The notes under the pieces: model-generated | Told to the model about the DNA's origin: nothing | Database searches by the model: none | Seen by the model: only the letters and a program-made list of their open reading frames with translations | Position numbers and translations under genes: made by a program | Assembly (NCBI GenBank): GCA_964458495.1 | Contig: CAYWJB010000009.1 | Coordinates: 124,001 to 188,000, forward strand | Reading direction: 5' to 3' | Source of the DNA: JANWVO01 sp964458495 | Lineage (GTDB): Bacteria; Acidobacteriota; Terriglobia; Bryobacterales; Bryobacteraceae | Length of the DNA stretch: 64,000 bases | Shown here: in pieces, positions 7,758-16,030 of the stretch | Layout: each line of letters begins with the position of its first letter | Position numbering within the stretch: position 1 is the stretch's first letter

Positions 7758-9704
7758 TCAGGTGCGGTGCGCGTCTTCGAGATACGTGTAGCCGTACAGC
7801 CCTTCTTCGTAAAACTTCAGCAGCCGCCCGCTTTCTTCATAGCCGATCTTGCCCGCCATGACGGCTTCTTCCACGTCGCGGCGGAACTGTTCCAGCAGCT
7901 GCGAGGAGCTGAACTGGACGTAGGCGAGCACTTCTTTCACGCTGTCGCCGCGGATCACCGCTTCCAGCACGGGCTTGTTCTGGTCGTTCACGCGCACGTG
8001 CACGGCGTGCGTGTCCCCGAAGAGGTTGTGCAGGTCGCCCAGGATCTCCTGGTAGGCGCCTACCAGAAAAGCGCCCAGGTAGTAAGGCTCGCCGTTGAAC
8101 CCGTGCAGCGGAAGTGTCTTTTTCACGTCGCGGCGGTCGATGAACTGATCCACCTTGCCGTCGCTGTCGCAGCTGATGTCGCCGAGCACGGCGTGCCGCG
8201 TGGGGCGCTGCCGCAGGCGGTGGATGGGCATGATCGGAAACAACTGCTTCACCGCCCAGCTGTCCGGCATGCTCTGGAAGAGCGAGAAGTTGCAGAAATA
8301 GGTGTCGGAGAGCATGCTCTCCAGCCCCTCCAGCTCCTCCGGGAAGACATCCAGCTGTTTGGCCAGGGACAACACCCGCCGGCAGATCAGCCAGTAGAGG
8401 TTCTCCGCCAGGCACCGTTGCCGCAACGGCAGGTAGCCGAGGCTGAACAGGTTCAGCGCCGAATCCAGCGCCTGCTGGGCGTCATGGAAAGTCTCGAGCA
8501 GATTCTTGAGGCTGAGGTTGCGGTACGTCTCCAGCAGGTCCACCAGGGGCTGCTCGGCATCTTCCGGCAGCTCCTCGGGCACCTGCTCCTCGCCGAAGCC
8601 GCTCACACCCAGGACGTTGAAAACCAGCACGCTGTGGTAGGCGGCGACGGCGCGCCCGCTTTCGCTCATGATCACCGGGTGCGGCACTTCCGCTTCGTCG
8701 CAGACGTTCTGGACGTGGTAGATGATGTCGTTGGCGTATTCCTGCAGCGTGTAGTTGACGCTCGACTCGAAGTCGGTTTGCGAACCGTCGTAGTCGATCC
8801 CGAGCCCGCCGCCGACGTCGAGGATCTCCAGCCCTGCGCCCTGCTTCTTCAGGTCCACGTACACGCGCGCCGCCTCGATGACGGCGCCCTTGATGTGGCG
8901 GATGTTGGTGATCTGGCTTCCCAGGTGGAAGTGCAGCAGCTTCAGGCAGTCCTCCATGCCGAGCAGCTTCAGCGTCTCCAGCGCCCGCATGGCTTCCGAG
9001 ACGGTGAGCCCGAACTTGGAGCGGTAGCCGCCGGAGGACTTCCACCGCCCCGCGCCGCGGCTGGCCAGCTTGATGCGGATCCCGATGGAGGGCCGCACGC
9101 CGAGCTTCTCCGCTTTCTGAAGGATCAGCTCGAGCTCGGTGTACTTCTCCACCACCGGCGTGATGTCACGGCCGACCTTCCGTGCCAGCATGCACAGCTC
9201 GATGTACTCGTCATCCTTGAAGCCGTTGCAGATGATCGGCGTCCCGTTGTCGGCGATAGCCATCACCGCCAGCAGTTCCGGCTTCGAGCCCGCCTCGAGG
9301 CCGAATCCGTACTGCCGCCCCAGGGCGTAGATCTCCTCCACGACCTGCCGCTGCTGGTTCACCTTGATCGGATATACGCAGCGGTAGCTGCCCTGGTAGT
9401 TGTGGTCCCGGATGGCGGCGTCGAACACCTGCCACATCTCCTCGAGCTGGCGCCCGAGGATCTGCGGGAAACGCAGCAACAGGGGCGGGTCGATGCCGCG
9501 CAGCACCAGGGTGTCCACCAGTTCCTTCAGGTCGACGAAGCGCTGCGGGTCCTTGGTTGGATGGACGAGGACGTGCCCCTCCTCGCTGATCGAGAAGTAG
9601 CCCTTGCCCCACCGGTCGATATCGTAGAGCTCCCGTGCATCCGCCACCGTCCACCGGTCGGACGGCTCCCGCACGGGTGCGGCTTCAGGCAGCTTGAGGT
9701 TCAA
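7758..9704 (-). CDS. speA: Biosynthetic arginine decarboxylase
   Basis: 648 aa, the usual size for SpeA. Makes agmatine from arginine as the first step of one putrescine/spermidine route. PLP (fold type III) Lys in YPIKVNQQRQVV (about residue 100), the Gly-rich DVGGGLGIDYDGSQT phosphate-binding block, HFHLGSQ and a C-terminal region with the substrate Cys/Asp area around DSDGKVDQFID. An N-terminal WTVADARELYDIDRWGKGYFSI motif is typical of the family. No agmatinase or deiminase gene is in the window. Convergent with the RraA-like gene (15-nt gap). Confidence 0.96.
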   Translation of the reverse strand: MNLKLPEAAPVREPSDRWTVADARELYDIDRWGKGYFSISEEGHVLVHPTKDPQRFVDLKELVDTLVLRGIDPPLLLRFPQILGRQLEEMWQVFDAAIRDHNYQGSYRCVYPIKVNQQRQVVEEIYALGRQYGFGLEAGSKPELLAVMAIADNGTPIICNGFKDDEYIELCMLARKVGRDITPVVEKYTELELILQKAEKLGVRPSIGIRIKLASRGAGRWKSSGGYRSKFGLTVSEAMRALETLKLLGMEDCLKLLHFHLGSQITNIRHIKGAVIEAARVYVDLKKQGAGLEILDVGGGLGIDYDGSQTDFESSVNYTLQEYANDIIYHVQNVCDEAEVPHPVIMSESGRAVAAYHSVLVFNVLGVSGFGEEQVPEELPEDAEQPLVDLLETYRNLSLKNLLETFHDAQQALDSALNLFSLGYLPLRQRCLAENLYWLICRRVLSLAKQLDVFPEELEGLESMLSDTYFCNFSLFQSMPDSWAVKQLFPIMPIHRLRQRPTRHAVLGDISCDSDGKVDQFIDRRDVKKTLPLHGFNGEPYYLGAFLVGAYQEILGDLHNLFGDTHAVHVRVNDQNKPVLEAVIRGDSVKEVLAYVQFSSSQLLEQFRRDVEEAVMAGKIGYEESGRLLKFYEEGLYGYTYLEDAHRT

Positions 9705-9768
9705 TTCTGGTTCGAGTGCCTCCGTCTACCAAGTGTGAATAAGATCGGGAGGAGGGAGCAACTTTTTT

Positions 9769-10152
9769 TTGCGTCCGACCCGCAGAATTTTGCTTCTCGG
9801 CGGCCTGGGCGGCGTGGCGGGAGCGGAGCAGCCCTTGCTGGCGCCGTGCATTGCGTCCACAGCGGCGGACGGCGCGCTGCGCCTGGTGTTTCGCGCGCCG
9901 GCGCCGCCGCCGCCGAGGCGGGCGCGCGTCGTTCTCCTTCTGCACCTGCGCAGGGAGCCCCCGGAGCGAGTGCTGCTCAATGGCAAGACGGCGCCTGTGG
10001 CGTCCCGCGCTCGCGGGTGGGCCACGGTGCCGCTGCCGCCCGGCGTTCGCTGGGAGCGGATCACGGTGGCGCCGGGCGCGCCGTTCGACGGCTGCTCGGA
10101 TCCGGCCCGCGCGCCCTACCTCATCTTTGAGCCCGGCCCGCGGGCCAAGTAG
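9769..10152 (+). CDS. Small secreted hypothetical protein
   Basis: 127 aa, TTG start at 9769 preceded by a GGAGGAGGGAG Shine-Dalgarno (about 11 nt, separated by a T-run) and by a TAAGAT box at 9740-9745. The N-terminus RRILLLGGLGGVAGAEQ reads as a signal peptide. The body is short, Pro/Arg-rich and includes two Cys; no family recognised. Codon usage matches the neighbours. Its stop codon forms part of the -10 box of the following SDR gene. The TTG start and short length keep confidence moderate. Confidence 0.45.
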   Translation: MRPTRRILLLGGLGGVAGAEQPLLAPCIASTAADGALRLVFRAPAPPPPRRARVVLLLHLRREPPERVLLNGKTAPVASRARGWATVPLPPGVRWERITVAPGAPFDGCSDPARAPYLIFEPGPRAK

Positions 10153-10155
10153 AAT
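10150..10155 (+). promoter_or_regulatory. Putative -10 box (TAGAAT) overlapping a stop codon
   Basis: TAGAAT begins with the TAG stop of the upstream small gene and ends 7 nt before ATG 10163, a leaderless-type spacing. Confidence 0.4.
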
Positions 10156-10162
10156 CTTGTGC

Positions 10163-10936
10163 ATGCCGGAACTGCCGCTGGCCAACAGGCTCGCTCTCGT
10201 GACAGGCGCCAGCAAGGGCGTGGGCAAGGGCATTGCGCTCGAACTGGCCCGCCGTGGCGCGGACGTCGCCGTGAACTATCACTCCGACGCTGCGGGCGCG
10301 GAGTCCACCGCCGAGGTGATCCGCTCCCTCGGCCGCCTCGCTTTCACCATACGCGCCGATGTTTCCTCCCGCGAGCAGGTGGACGCCATGTTCGAACGAA
10401 TGCTCGCTGACCGGGGCCGGCTCGACATCCTCGTCAACAACGCCGGCATCCAGACCTGGAAGCCGCTGCTCGAGCTCACCGAAGAAGAGTGGGACCGCGT
10501 GCTCGACGTGAACCTGAAAGGCTGCTTCCTGTGCACACAACGCGCGGCGCGGGCAATGAAAGGCTCCGGCGGCGGCGTGATCGTCAACATCGGCTCCGGC
10601 TGCAACAAGTGGCCCTTCCCGAACCTGGTGAACTACACGGCCTCGAAGGGCGGCATCGAGCAGTTCACCAAAGTCGCGGCAGTGGAGCTGGGCCCCTACC
10701 GGATCCGCGTCAACTGCGTCGCTCCGGGCGCCATCGAGATCGAGCGCACAAAGCAGGAAGCGGGCGACTACGCGGGCACGTGGTCGCGCCTCACTCCCCT
10801 GCGCCGCATCGGACTGCCGTCGGACGTGGGCGCCGCCGTGGCCTTTCTCTGCGAAGACCGCGCCGAATTCATCACCGGCCAGACCGTCTGGGTGGACGGC
10901 GGGTTGTTCACCCGCCCCGTCTGGCCTTACGAATGA
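10163..10936 (+). CDS. Short-chain dehydrogenase/reductase
   Basis: 257 aa classical SDR. TGASKGVGKGIA (residues about 14-25) binds NAD(P); NNAG at about 93-96; catalytic Ser/Tyr/Lys in IGSGCN...YTASKGG; C-terminal ITGQTVWVDGG. Most similar in pattern to FabG-like or glucose 1-dehydrogenase-like reductases. The Ser is followed by GCNKW rather than the usual SS/SVxG, so the substrate may be unusual. Stops immediately next to the converging gene (10936/10937). Confidence 0.88.
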   Translation: MPELPLANRLALVTGASKGVGKGIALELARRGADVAVNYHSDAAGAESTAEVIRSLGRLAFTIRADVSSREQVDAMFERMLADRGRLDILVNNAGIQTWKPLLELTEEEWDRVLDVNLKGCFLCTQRAARAMKGSGGGVIVNIGSGCNKWPFPNLVNYTASKGGIEQFTKVAAVELGPYRIRVNCVAPGAIEIERTKQEAGDYAGTWSRLTPLRRIGLPSDVGAAVAFLCEDRAEFITGQTVWVDGGLFTRPVWPYE

Positions 10937-12304
10937 TCAGCGCCGCAGCCGCGCCGGCTTCAGCGTCCACGCTTGCAGCCGCGCCATCTCGAGCAGCGGC
11001 TCCGGCGCGAAGCCTTTCGGGTGGATCACCCAGTTGTAGAGCCGCGCCGCGTCCCGCCCGATGCGCCGCTCGAAATCCGGCCGCCCTTTCCGCAATTCCA
11101 CAGGGCCCTGTCCGCCATCGGCAGCCAGCGTGGCGGCAAAGTCCTCGATCGACAGGCGCCGGCTGCCGAGCCACACCGCGTCCGGAAGGCGCCCGTGGAC
11201 CCGGATGAACTCCGCCGCCTCCTGCCGGGCGCGGCCGAAAACGGCACGCGGGATCTGCGGCTCCTGCCAGGTGGTGGACACGCGGCGCAGCGGTCCGTCC
11301 ACATGCTGCGGCTCAAGTCCCAGCAGGCTCAACAGCAGATCGGCGGCGGAGAAGCCTTCGTGCGCATCCAGACTTTCGGCGAGCCTGCGCGCCAGCCCTG
11401 ACGGCGGCGCCGCGTCGCGCGGCTCGAACAGCGCAATGGCCTCGCGCGCGGTGACGATCCGCAGGTTCGGCGTGCGCCGCACGTAATCCACCCAGTCGAA
11501 GAAAACGCGGAACGCCCGTTCGCGCGACTCGGGGCTCCGCAACGGCGGTTTCTTCCACTCGGCTCGCTCCGGGTTCGCGCCGTGGGAGAAGTTCACCCCG
11601 TCCCAGAAATGCGTGGCGACCCATTCAGTGGGGTGATAGTAGGTTTGCACCACGCCTCCGCCAAGCCGCCGCGCGGATTCCACCGCCTCGTCGAAACGCC
11701 TCTTCGCCGCATCGAGCGACGCAAGGTCGTTCAGCTCCGCCCGCACAGTGTGCCGGCCCAAATTGAAGATGTAAAGCAGGCCGCCGTACCAGAAGGGCTG
11801 GCCGTCGAAGCCCACCTGCCCGGCGTCATCCATGTAAACTTTCACGCCCCACGAGCGCAGGGCGAGGTTGACCTGCGGCGCCCAGGAGTTGCCGGGCTGT
11901 CCGTAGCAACTCGGCAGCTGTCCGAACAGCTTTTCCAGAAGCAGAAAGCCGCCCTTCTCGCGCCGCGTGAATTCGGCGGCGCCGTCGAGCAGTCCCATCA
12001 GCTCCAGATACTCGGCGGGCGCGGGATGGATGCTGTGGAACTCGGTGTGGTAGCCGATGTCATGGGCGGCGAGCGCGCGGATCACGTCCTGGCGCCCGCG
12101 CTGAACCCACACACGCGCCTTCTCGCCGACGATCTTGAACGTCGCGCGCACGCCTCGCTCGCGAAGCCCTTCCGCCAGCCGCAGCGCCGCGTCGTCTGAG
12201 CTCGGCTCGATGTAATCCTCGGTATCAAACCACAGCAGCCAGTAAACCGGCGGCTGCGCAAACGCAGCAGCCGAGAGCAGCAAGAGCAGACAGAGAAGAC
12301 GCAT
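10937..12304 (-). CDS. Secreted polysaccharide-deacetylase-fold protein
   Basis: 455 aa. Signal peptide MRLLCLLLLLSAAAFA. The NodB-like fold is suggested by WLLWFDTEDY (motif-1 Asp), ATFKIVGEKARV, and HTEFHSIHP (His pair) in the first 115 residues. CYGQPGNSWAPQ near residue 140 occupies the place of motif 3. Residues 320-455 are a separate helical domain with no family I recognise. Probably metal-dependent, in the periplasm or outside. Three nt separate its start from the upstream aminopeptidase stop, so the two form an operon. Confidence 0.65.
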   Translation of the reverse strand: MRLLCLLLLLSAAAFAQPPVYWLLWFDTEDYIEPSSDDAALRLAEGLRERGVRATFKIVGEKARVWVQRGRQDVIRALAAHDIGYHTEFHSIHPAPAEYLELMGLLDGAAEFTRREKGGFLLLEKLFGQLPSCYGQPGNSWAPQVNLALRSWGVKVYMDDAGQVGFDGQPFWYGGLLYIFNLGRHTVRAELNDLASLDAAKRRFDEAVESARRLGGGVVQTYYHPTEWVATHFWDGVNFSHGANPERAEWKKPPLRSPESRERAFRVFFDWVDYVRRTPNLRIVTAREAIALFEPRDAAPPSGLARRLAESLDAHEGFSAADLLLSLLGLEPQHVDGPLRRVSTTWQEPQIPRAVFGRARQEAAEFIRVHGRLPDAVWLGSRRLSIEDFAATLAADGGQGPVELRKGRPDFERRIGRDAARLYNWVIHPKGFAPEPLLEMARLQAWTLKPARLRR

Positions 12305-12307
12305 GAT

Positions 12308-13258
12308 TCACCCCGCAAGTCCCGGCACGCCGCCGAGCGTCCTGGCGTGGCGCACGGCGCGCAGGATGGCCTCGGCGACAGCCTCCGCGGCGGCGACGCC
12401 GAGCGCATCCGGCCGCGCTTCCAGCGCCCCCGCCGACAAACCGATGCACAGATCGCCATCCACCGAAGTGTGTACGGGCGAAATGGCGCGCACCAGCCCT
12501 TGCTGGCCCATCTGCGCCAGCCGCGCCGCCTGCACCTTGCTGAGCCGCGCGTTGGTGGCCACCACGGCCAGCGTCGTGTTGCGGCCGGGGATCGAAGGCG
12601 CGGCGCGCGTCTTCATCAGCGCGGCGGAATTGGCGAACTCCCGCGATCCGGGCGACTTGCGCGTGCCGGCGACGATGCGGCCGTCGCGCGGATCGACCAC
12701 GTCGCCCCACGCGTTCACGGCTACCAGCGCGGAGACCTTCACACCGCCGCCCAGATCCACGGTGAACGTCCCCACGCCGCCCTTCATCGCGTGCGCCAGC
12801 CCCAGCGCCTTGCCGACTGTGGCGCCCGTGCCCGCCCCGACGCTTCCTTCCCCCACAGCGCCGTCGTGCGCCGCCGCGGCAGCAGCCTCGCCCATCTCAC
12901 GCGTGGGCCGCACGTTTGCCTTCCCCAAGGCCAGATCGTAGAGGATTGCGCAGGGCACGATCGGCACCACCGCTGCGCCGGTCTGAAAGCCCACGCCCTT
13001 CTGCTCGAGATGGCGCCTCACCCCGCTGGCCGCCTCCAACCCGAAGGCGCTGCCGCCGGCCAGCACGACGGCATGGACGTGCGGCGTCAGGTGGAACGGG
13101 CTCATCACGTCCATCTCTTCGGTGCCGGTGGCCCCGCCCCGGATGTCGACGCCGGCGACGGCGCCCTTCTCGCACAGAATCACCGTGCACCCGGTGAGCG
13201 CCTCAAAGTCCGAGGCGTGGCCCACCCTCAGCCCGGCGATGTCGGTGAGTCCCTTCAT
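12308..13258 (-). CDS. P1 family (DmpA/BapA-like) aminopeptidase
   Basis: 316 aa. N-terminal DIAGLRVGHASD, central GGSAFGLEAASGV and VNAWGDVV, and the VVATNARLSKVQ block, after which the family normally autocleaves to alpha and beta chains, with Ser/Thr as nucleophile. Members are L-aminopeptidase D-Ala-esterases or beta-aminopeptidases acting on N-terminal or beta-amino residues. No signal peptide, so cytoplasmic. Shares a symmetric promoter region with the divergent Mla permease gene. Confidence 0.88.
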   Translation of the reverse strand: MKGLTDIAGLRVGHASDFEALTGCTVILCEKGAVAGVDIRGGATGTEEMDVMSPFHLTPHVHAVVLAGGSAFGLEAASGVRRHLEQKGVGFQTGAAVVPIVPCAILYDLALGKANVRPTREMGEAAAAAAHDGAVGEGSVGAGTGATVGKALGLAHAMKGGVGTFTVDLGGGVKVSALVAVNAWGDVVDPRDGRIVAGTRKSPGSREFANSAALMKTRAAPSIPGRNTTLAVVATNARLSKVQAARLAQMGQQGLVRAISPVHTSVDGDLCIGLSAGALEARPDALGVAAAEAVAEAILRAVRHARTLGGVPGLAG

Positions 13259-13299
13259 CAGCGTGAAATTCCCGGCTTTCCCGAGCCTTTGTAACCGCT

Positions 13300-13309
13300 A
13301 TGCTAGCAT
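13300..13309. promoter_or_regulatory. Palindromic bidirectional -10 (ATGCTAGCAT)
   Basis: ATGCTAGCAT is a perfect 10-bp palindrome. On each strand it presents TGC-TAGCAT, an extended -10. The plus box would serve the mla permease (24 nt to TTG 13334) and the minus box the aminopeptidase (41 nt to ATG 13258). Confidence 0.45.
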
Positions 13310-13333
13310 CAAGTCAGCGAGAGGAACCGCCCC

Positions 13334-14092
13334 TTGCTGGATCTCCTCAAACGGCCCGTCTACACGTTCCAGGAGTTCGTCCTTCTCGCGATCCGCTCTT
13401 TCCGCGGCCTGTTCCGCAAGCCCGCCTACTGGGGCGACACCGTCATCCAGATGGACCTGATCGGCGTGGGAAGCCTTCCGGTGGTGGGACTGACGGGCTT
13501 CTTCAGCGGCGCCGTCATGGCCCTGCAAATGGCGCGCGCGCTGCAAACCTACGGCGCCACGTCGCAGGTGGGCACGATCGTGGCCATCACAATGGTGCGC
13601 GAGATGGGCCCGGTGCTCACGGCGCTGATGGTGGCGGGGCGAAACTCCTCGGGCATGGCCAGCGAACTCGGCTCCATGAAGGTGACCGAGCAGATCGACG
13701 CCATGCGCGCTCTCGGCACGGATCCGGTGCTGAAACTCGTCAAGCCGCGGCTGCTGGCCACGGCAATCGTTCTCCCGCTACTCACCGTACTCGCCGATTT
13801 CCTCGGGCTCGTGGGCGGCTGGGTGGTCGCTTGTGTGATGCTGCAACTCACGCCTGGCACGCAATACTGGGAGACCGCCTGGCGCGCCATCGAGTACAAC
13901 GATATCGCGCAGGGGCTGCTGAAACCTCTCTGCTTTGCCGTCGTGCTGTCGCTGGTGGGTTGCTATTACGGCATGCAGACCACCGGGGGCACGCAGGGCG
14001 TGGGCCGCTCGACGACGCAGGCCGTGGTGGTGGCGAGCGTCTGGGTGGTCGTGCTCACCTTCATCATCGGCCGGATCTTCACGAAGTTGTGA
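13334..14092 (+). CDS. mlaE: MlaE-type ABC permease (lipid transport)
   Basis: 252 aa, TTG start with GAGAGG upstream. About five hydrophobic segments with the MlaE hallmark loop (VREMGPVLTALMVAGRNSSGMASELGSMKVTEQIDAM, residues about 92-128) and GxxGG in the late TM region. Inner-membrane subunit of the MCE/Mla transporter that moves phospholipids between inner and outer membranes. Followed after 6 nt by the ATPase and then the MCE protein, so gene order is permease-ATPase-MCE. Confidence 0.92.
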   Translation: MLDLLKRPVYTFQEFVLLAIRSFRGLFRKPAYWGDTVIQMDLIGVGSLPVVGLTGFFSGAVMALQMARALQTYGATSQVGTIVAITMVREMGPVLTALMVAGRNSSGMASELGSMKVTEQIDAMRALGTDPVLKLVKPRLLATAIVLPLLTVLADFLGLVGGWVVACVMLQLTPGTQYWETAWRAIEYNDIAQGLLKPLCFAVVLSLVGCYYGMQTTGGTQGVGRSTTQAVVVASVWVVVLTFIIGRIFTKL

Positions 14093-14098
14093 GCGGAG

Positions 14099-14908
14099 AT
14101 GGGCGCGCAGGACGGCACATCCGTGATGCGGTTCGAAGGCGTCTGCCTCGCCTTCGGCGAGGAGTGCGTTCTCGACGGCATCACCTTCGAGGTCTCGCGC
14201 GGCGACACGCTGGTCATCCAGGGCGCCGCCGCCAGCGGCAAGACGCTGATCCTGAAATTGGCCCTCGGCCTGCTGCGGCCCACGCGCGGGCGCATCTGGC
14301 TCTTCGGAGAAGATGTCAGCGCCTGCGGGGAACAGCAGTGGAACGACATCCGGGCGCGGATCGGCATGCTGTTCCAGGAAGGCGGGCTCTTTGATTCGCT
14401 CACCGTCGAAGAGAACGTCGCCTACCCTCTGCTCAACCAGAAGCGTACGCCGTTGTCGGAGGACGAGATCCGCCGCCGCGTCCAGCAGTCGCTCGACTTC
14501 GTCGAACTCGGCCACACACTGGACAAGTTCCCCAGCGAGCTGAGCGGCGGCATGCGGCGGCGCGTCGGCATCGCTCGCGCCATCGTCACACAGCCTGAGC
14601 TGCTGCTGTACGATTCGCCGACCGCCGGGCTGGACCCCATCACCGCCACCACCATCATGGCGCTGATCGTCAAAGGTCGCGACGCCAGCCACGCCACCAC
14701 GGTGATGGTGACGCACCGCCACCAGGACGGCGAGCTGCTGGACCGCTACTGCTGGGACGCCGCCGCCGGACGCCTCGTCCCCGCCGAACCTGGCAGCACC
14801 CGGACCCGCTACATGGTGCTGCGCGAGGGAAGAATCGTGTTTCTGGGCACGCCCGCTGAATTCGACGCCTGTCAGGACCCCTATGTCGCCAAGTTCTCCA
14901 GCCGATAA
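14099..14908 (+). CDS. mlaF: MlaF-type ABC ATPase
   Basis: 269 aa. Walker A GAAASGKT (about residues 42-49), Q-loop LFQEGGLFDSLTVEENV, signature LSGGMRRRV (about 147), Walker B LLLYDSPTAGLDP (about 167-179) and H-loop VTHRHQDG (about 204). The Walker B Asp is followed by Ser instead of the usual catalytic Glu. An unusual insertion of about 20 residues follows the H-loop before the conserved VLREGRIVFLGTP end. Energises the adjacent permease. Confidence 0.92.
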   Translation: MGAQDGTSVMRFEGVCLAFGEECVLDGITFEVSRGDTLVIQGAAASGKTLILKLALGLLRPTRGRIWLFGEDVSACGEQQWNDIRARIGMLFQEGGLFDSLTVEENVAYPLLNQKRTPLSEDEIRRRVQQSLDFVELGHTLDKFPSELSGGMRRRVGIARAIVTQPELLLYDSPTAGLDPITATTIMALIVKGRDASHATTVMVTHRHQDGELLDRYCWDAAAGRLVPAEPGSTRTRYMVLREGRIVFLGTPAEFDACQDPYVAKFSSR

Positions 14909-14956
14909 GGCGCGCCACGAATCCCTGACAATCATGGGAAGCTAGGGAGAAGAGCC

Positions 14957-16030
14957 ATGCCGTCTTCACAGAAGGTCGCCTGGTCGCAGCTCCGGGTAGG
15001 AATCATGGCCATCGTCGCGCTGTCGCTGCTGGCCCTGCTTATCTTCCTCATGACCGGCGCCGACAACCCGTTTGAGGAAAAGGCCACCCTTTACACCTTC
15101 ATGATGGACTCGGCGGCGATGACGGAAGGTTCCGCCGTCCGGCTGAACGGCATCCTCGTCGGCAAGGTCAGAAAGATCGAGATCACCGGCGAGAAGGACA
15201 ACACCCGCGCCGTGCGCATGACGCTCGCCGTCGACCTTGACGCGCTGCCGCTCATTCCGGAAGATTCCGTCATCGGCTTCAGCGCAGAAAACGTGCTCGG
15301 CTCGAAGTTCCTCAACATCCGCCGAGGCACAAGCCAGAAGACCATTCAGAACGGCGGCACCCTGCGCGCGCGCGACGACAAGGATTTCCTCGAGGTCGTG
15401 CAGTCCGCCATGCCCCTGCTGGACTCAATGCAGTCAATCCTCAGGCGGGTGGACGGGCTCATCGAACACATCGAGTCCGGGCGCGGCAACCTCGGCCGCC
15501 TCATCAAGGACGAGCAGCTCTACGCCCGCATCAACAACACCCTGGCCGACGTGCAGCAGATCACCGCCGCCGTGCGCGAGGGCAGAGGCACTGTCGGACA
15601 CCTCGTCTACGACGAGGGCCTCTACCAGGATCTGCGCCGCACGCTGGCGCGCTTCGACCGCCTCGCCGAGGGGCTGGAGCGCGGCGAAGGCACCGCAGGG
15701 CGCCTTCTCAAGGACCCCGCGCTCTACGACGAGCTGCGCGCCACTTCCAAAGAGCTGCACACGCTGGTCGAGAACCTCAACAAGGGCGAGGGCACCGCCG
15801 GCAAGCTCCTGCGGGACGAGGCTCTGCACCAGCGCCTGGTGGCCACACTCGACAAGGTCAACCTCACCATCGACCGCCTCAACGCCGGGCAAGGAACCCT
15901 CGGGCAGCTGATGACCAACCCGGCGTTGTATGAAAACCTCACGGCCACCTCTTCCCAGATGACCTCCCTGATGCGCGACTTCCGCGCCAACCCCAAGAAG
16001 TTCCTCACGATCCAGCTCAAGCTGTTCTGA
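14957..16030 (+). CDS. mlaD: MCE (MlaD-like) protein with five 34-residue repeats
   Basis: 357 aa. A single TM (about residues 17-36) anchors it in the inner membrane. The MCE domain follows (about residues 43-130; SAAMTEGSAVRLNGILVGKV, then VLGSKFLNI). Residues 175-344 are five tandem repeats of exactly 34 residues, each starting G-x-G-(T/N)-x-G-x-L and containing a (D/N)-x-x-L-(Y/H) core. They should form a long helical or coiled rod in the periplasm, in the position where PqiB/YebT-like MCE proteins build needles. GGGAGA sits upstream of the ATG. Confidence 0.9.
   Translation: MPSSQKVAWSQLRVGIMAIVALSLLALLIFLMTGADNPFEEKATLYTFMMDSAAMTEGSAVRLNGILVGKVRKIEITGEKDNTRAVRMTLAVDLDALPLIPEDSVIGFSAENVLGSKFLNIRRGTSQKTIQNGGTLRARDDKDFLEVVQSAMPLLDSMQSILRRVDGLIEHIESGRGNLGRLIKDEQLYARINNTLADVQQITAAVREGRGTVGHLVYDEGLYQDLRRTLARFDRLAEGLERGEGTAGRLLKDPALYDELRATSKELHTLVENLNKGEGTAGKLLRDEALHQRLVATLDKVNLTIDRLNAGQGTLGQLMTNPALYENLTATSSQMTSLMRDFRANPKKFLTIQLKLF

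Noticed and set aside
7746..10130. Plus-strand ORF of 794 codons
   Set aside because: Antisense to speA, which has clear family motifs across its length; a common artefact at high GC.
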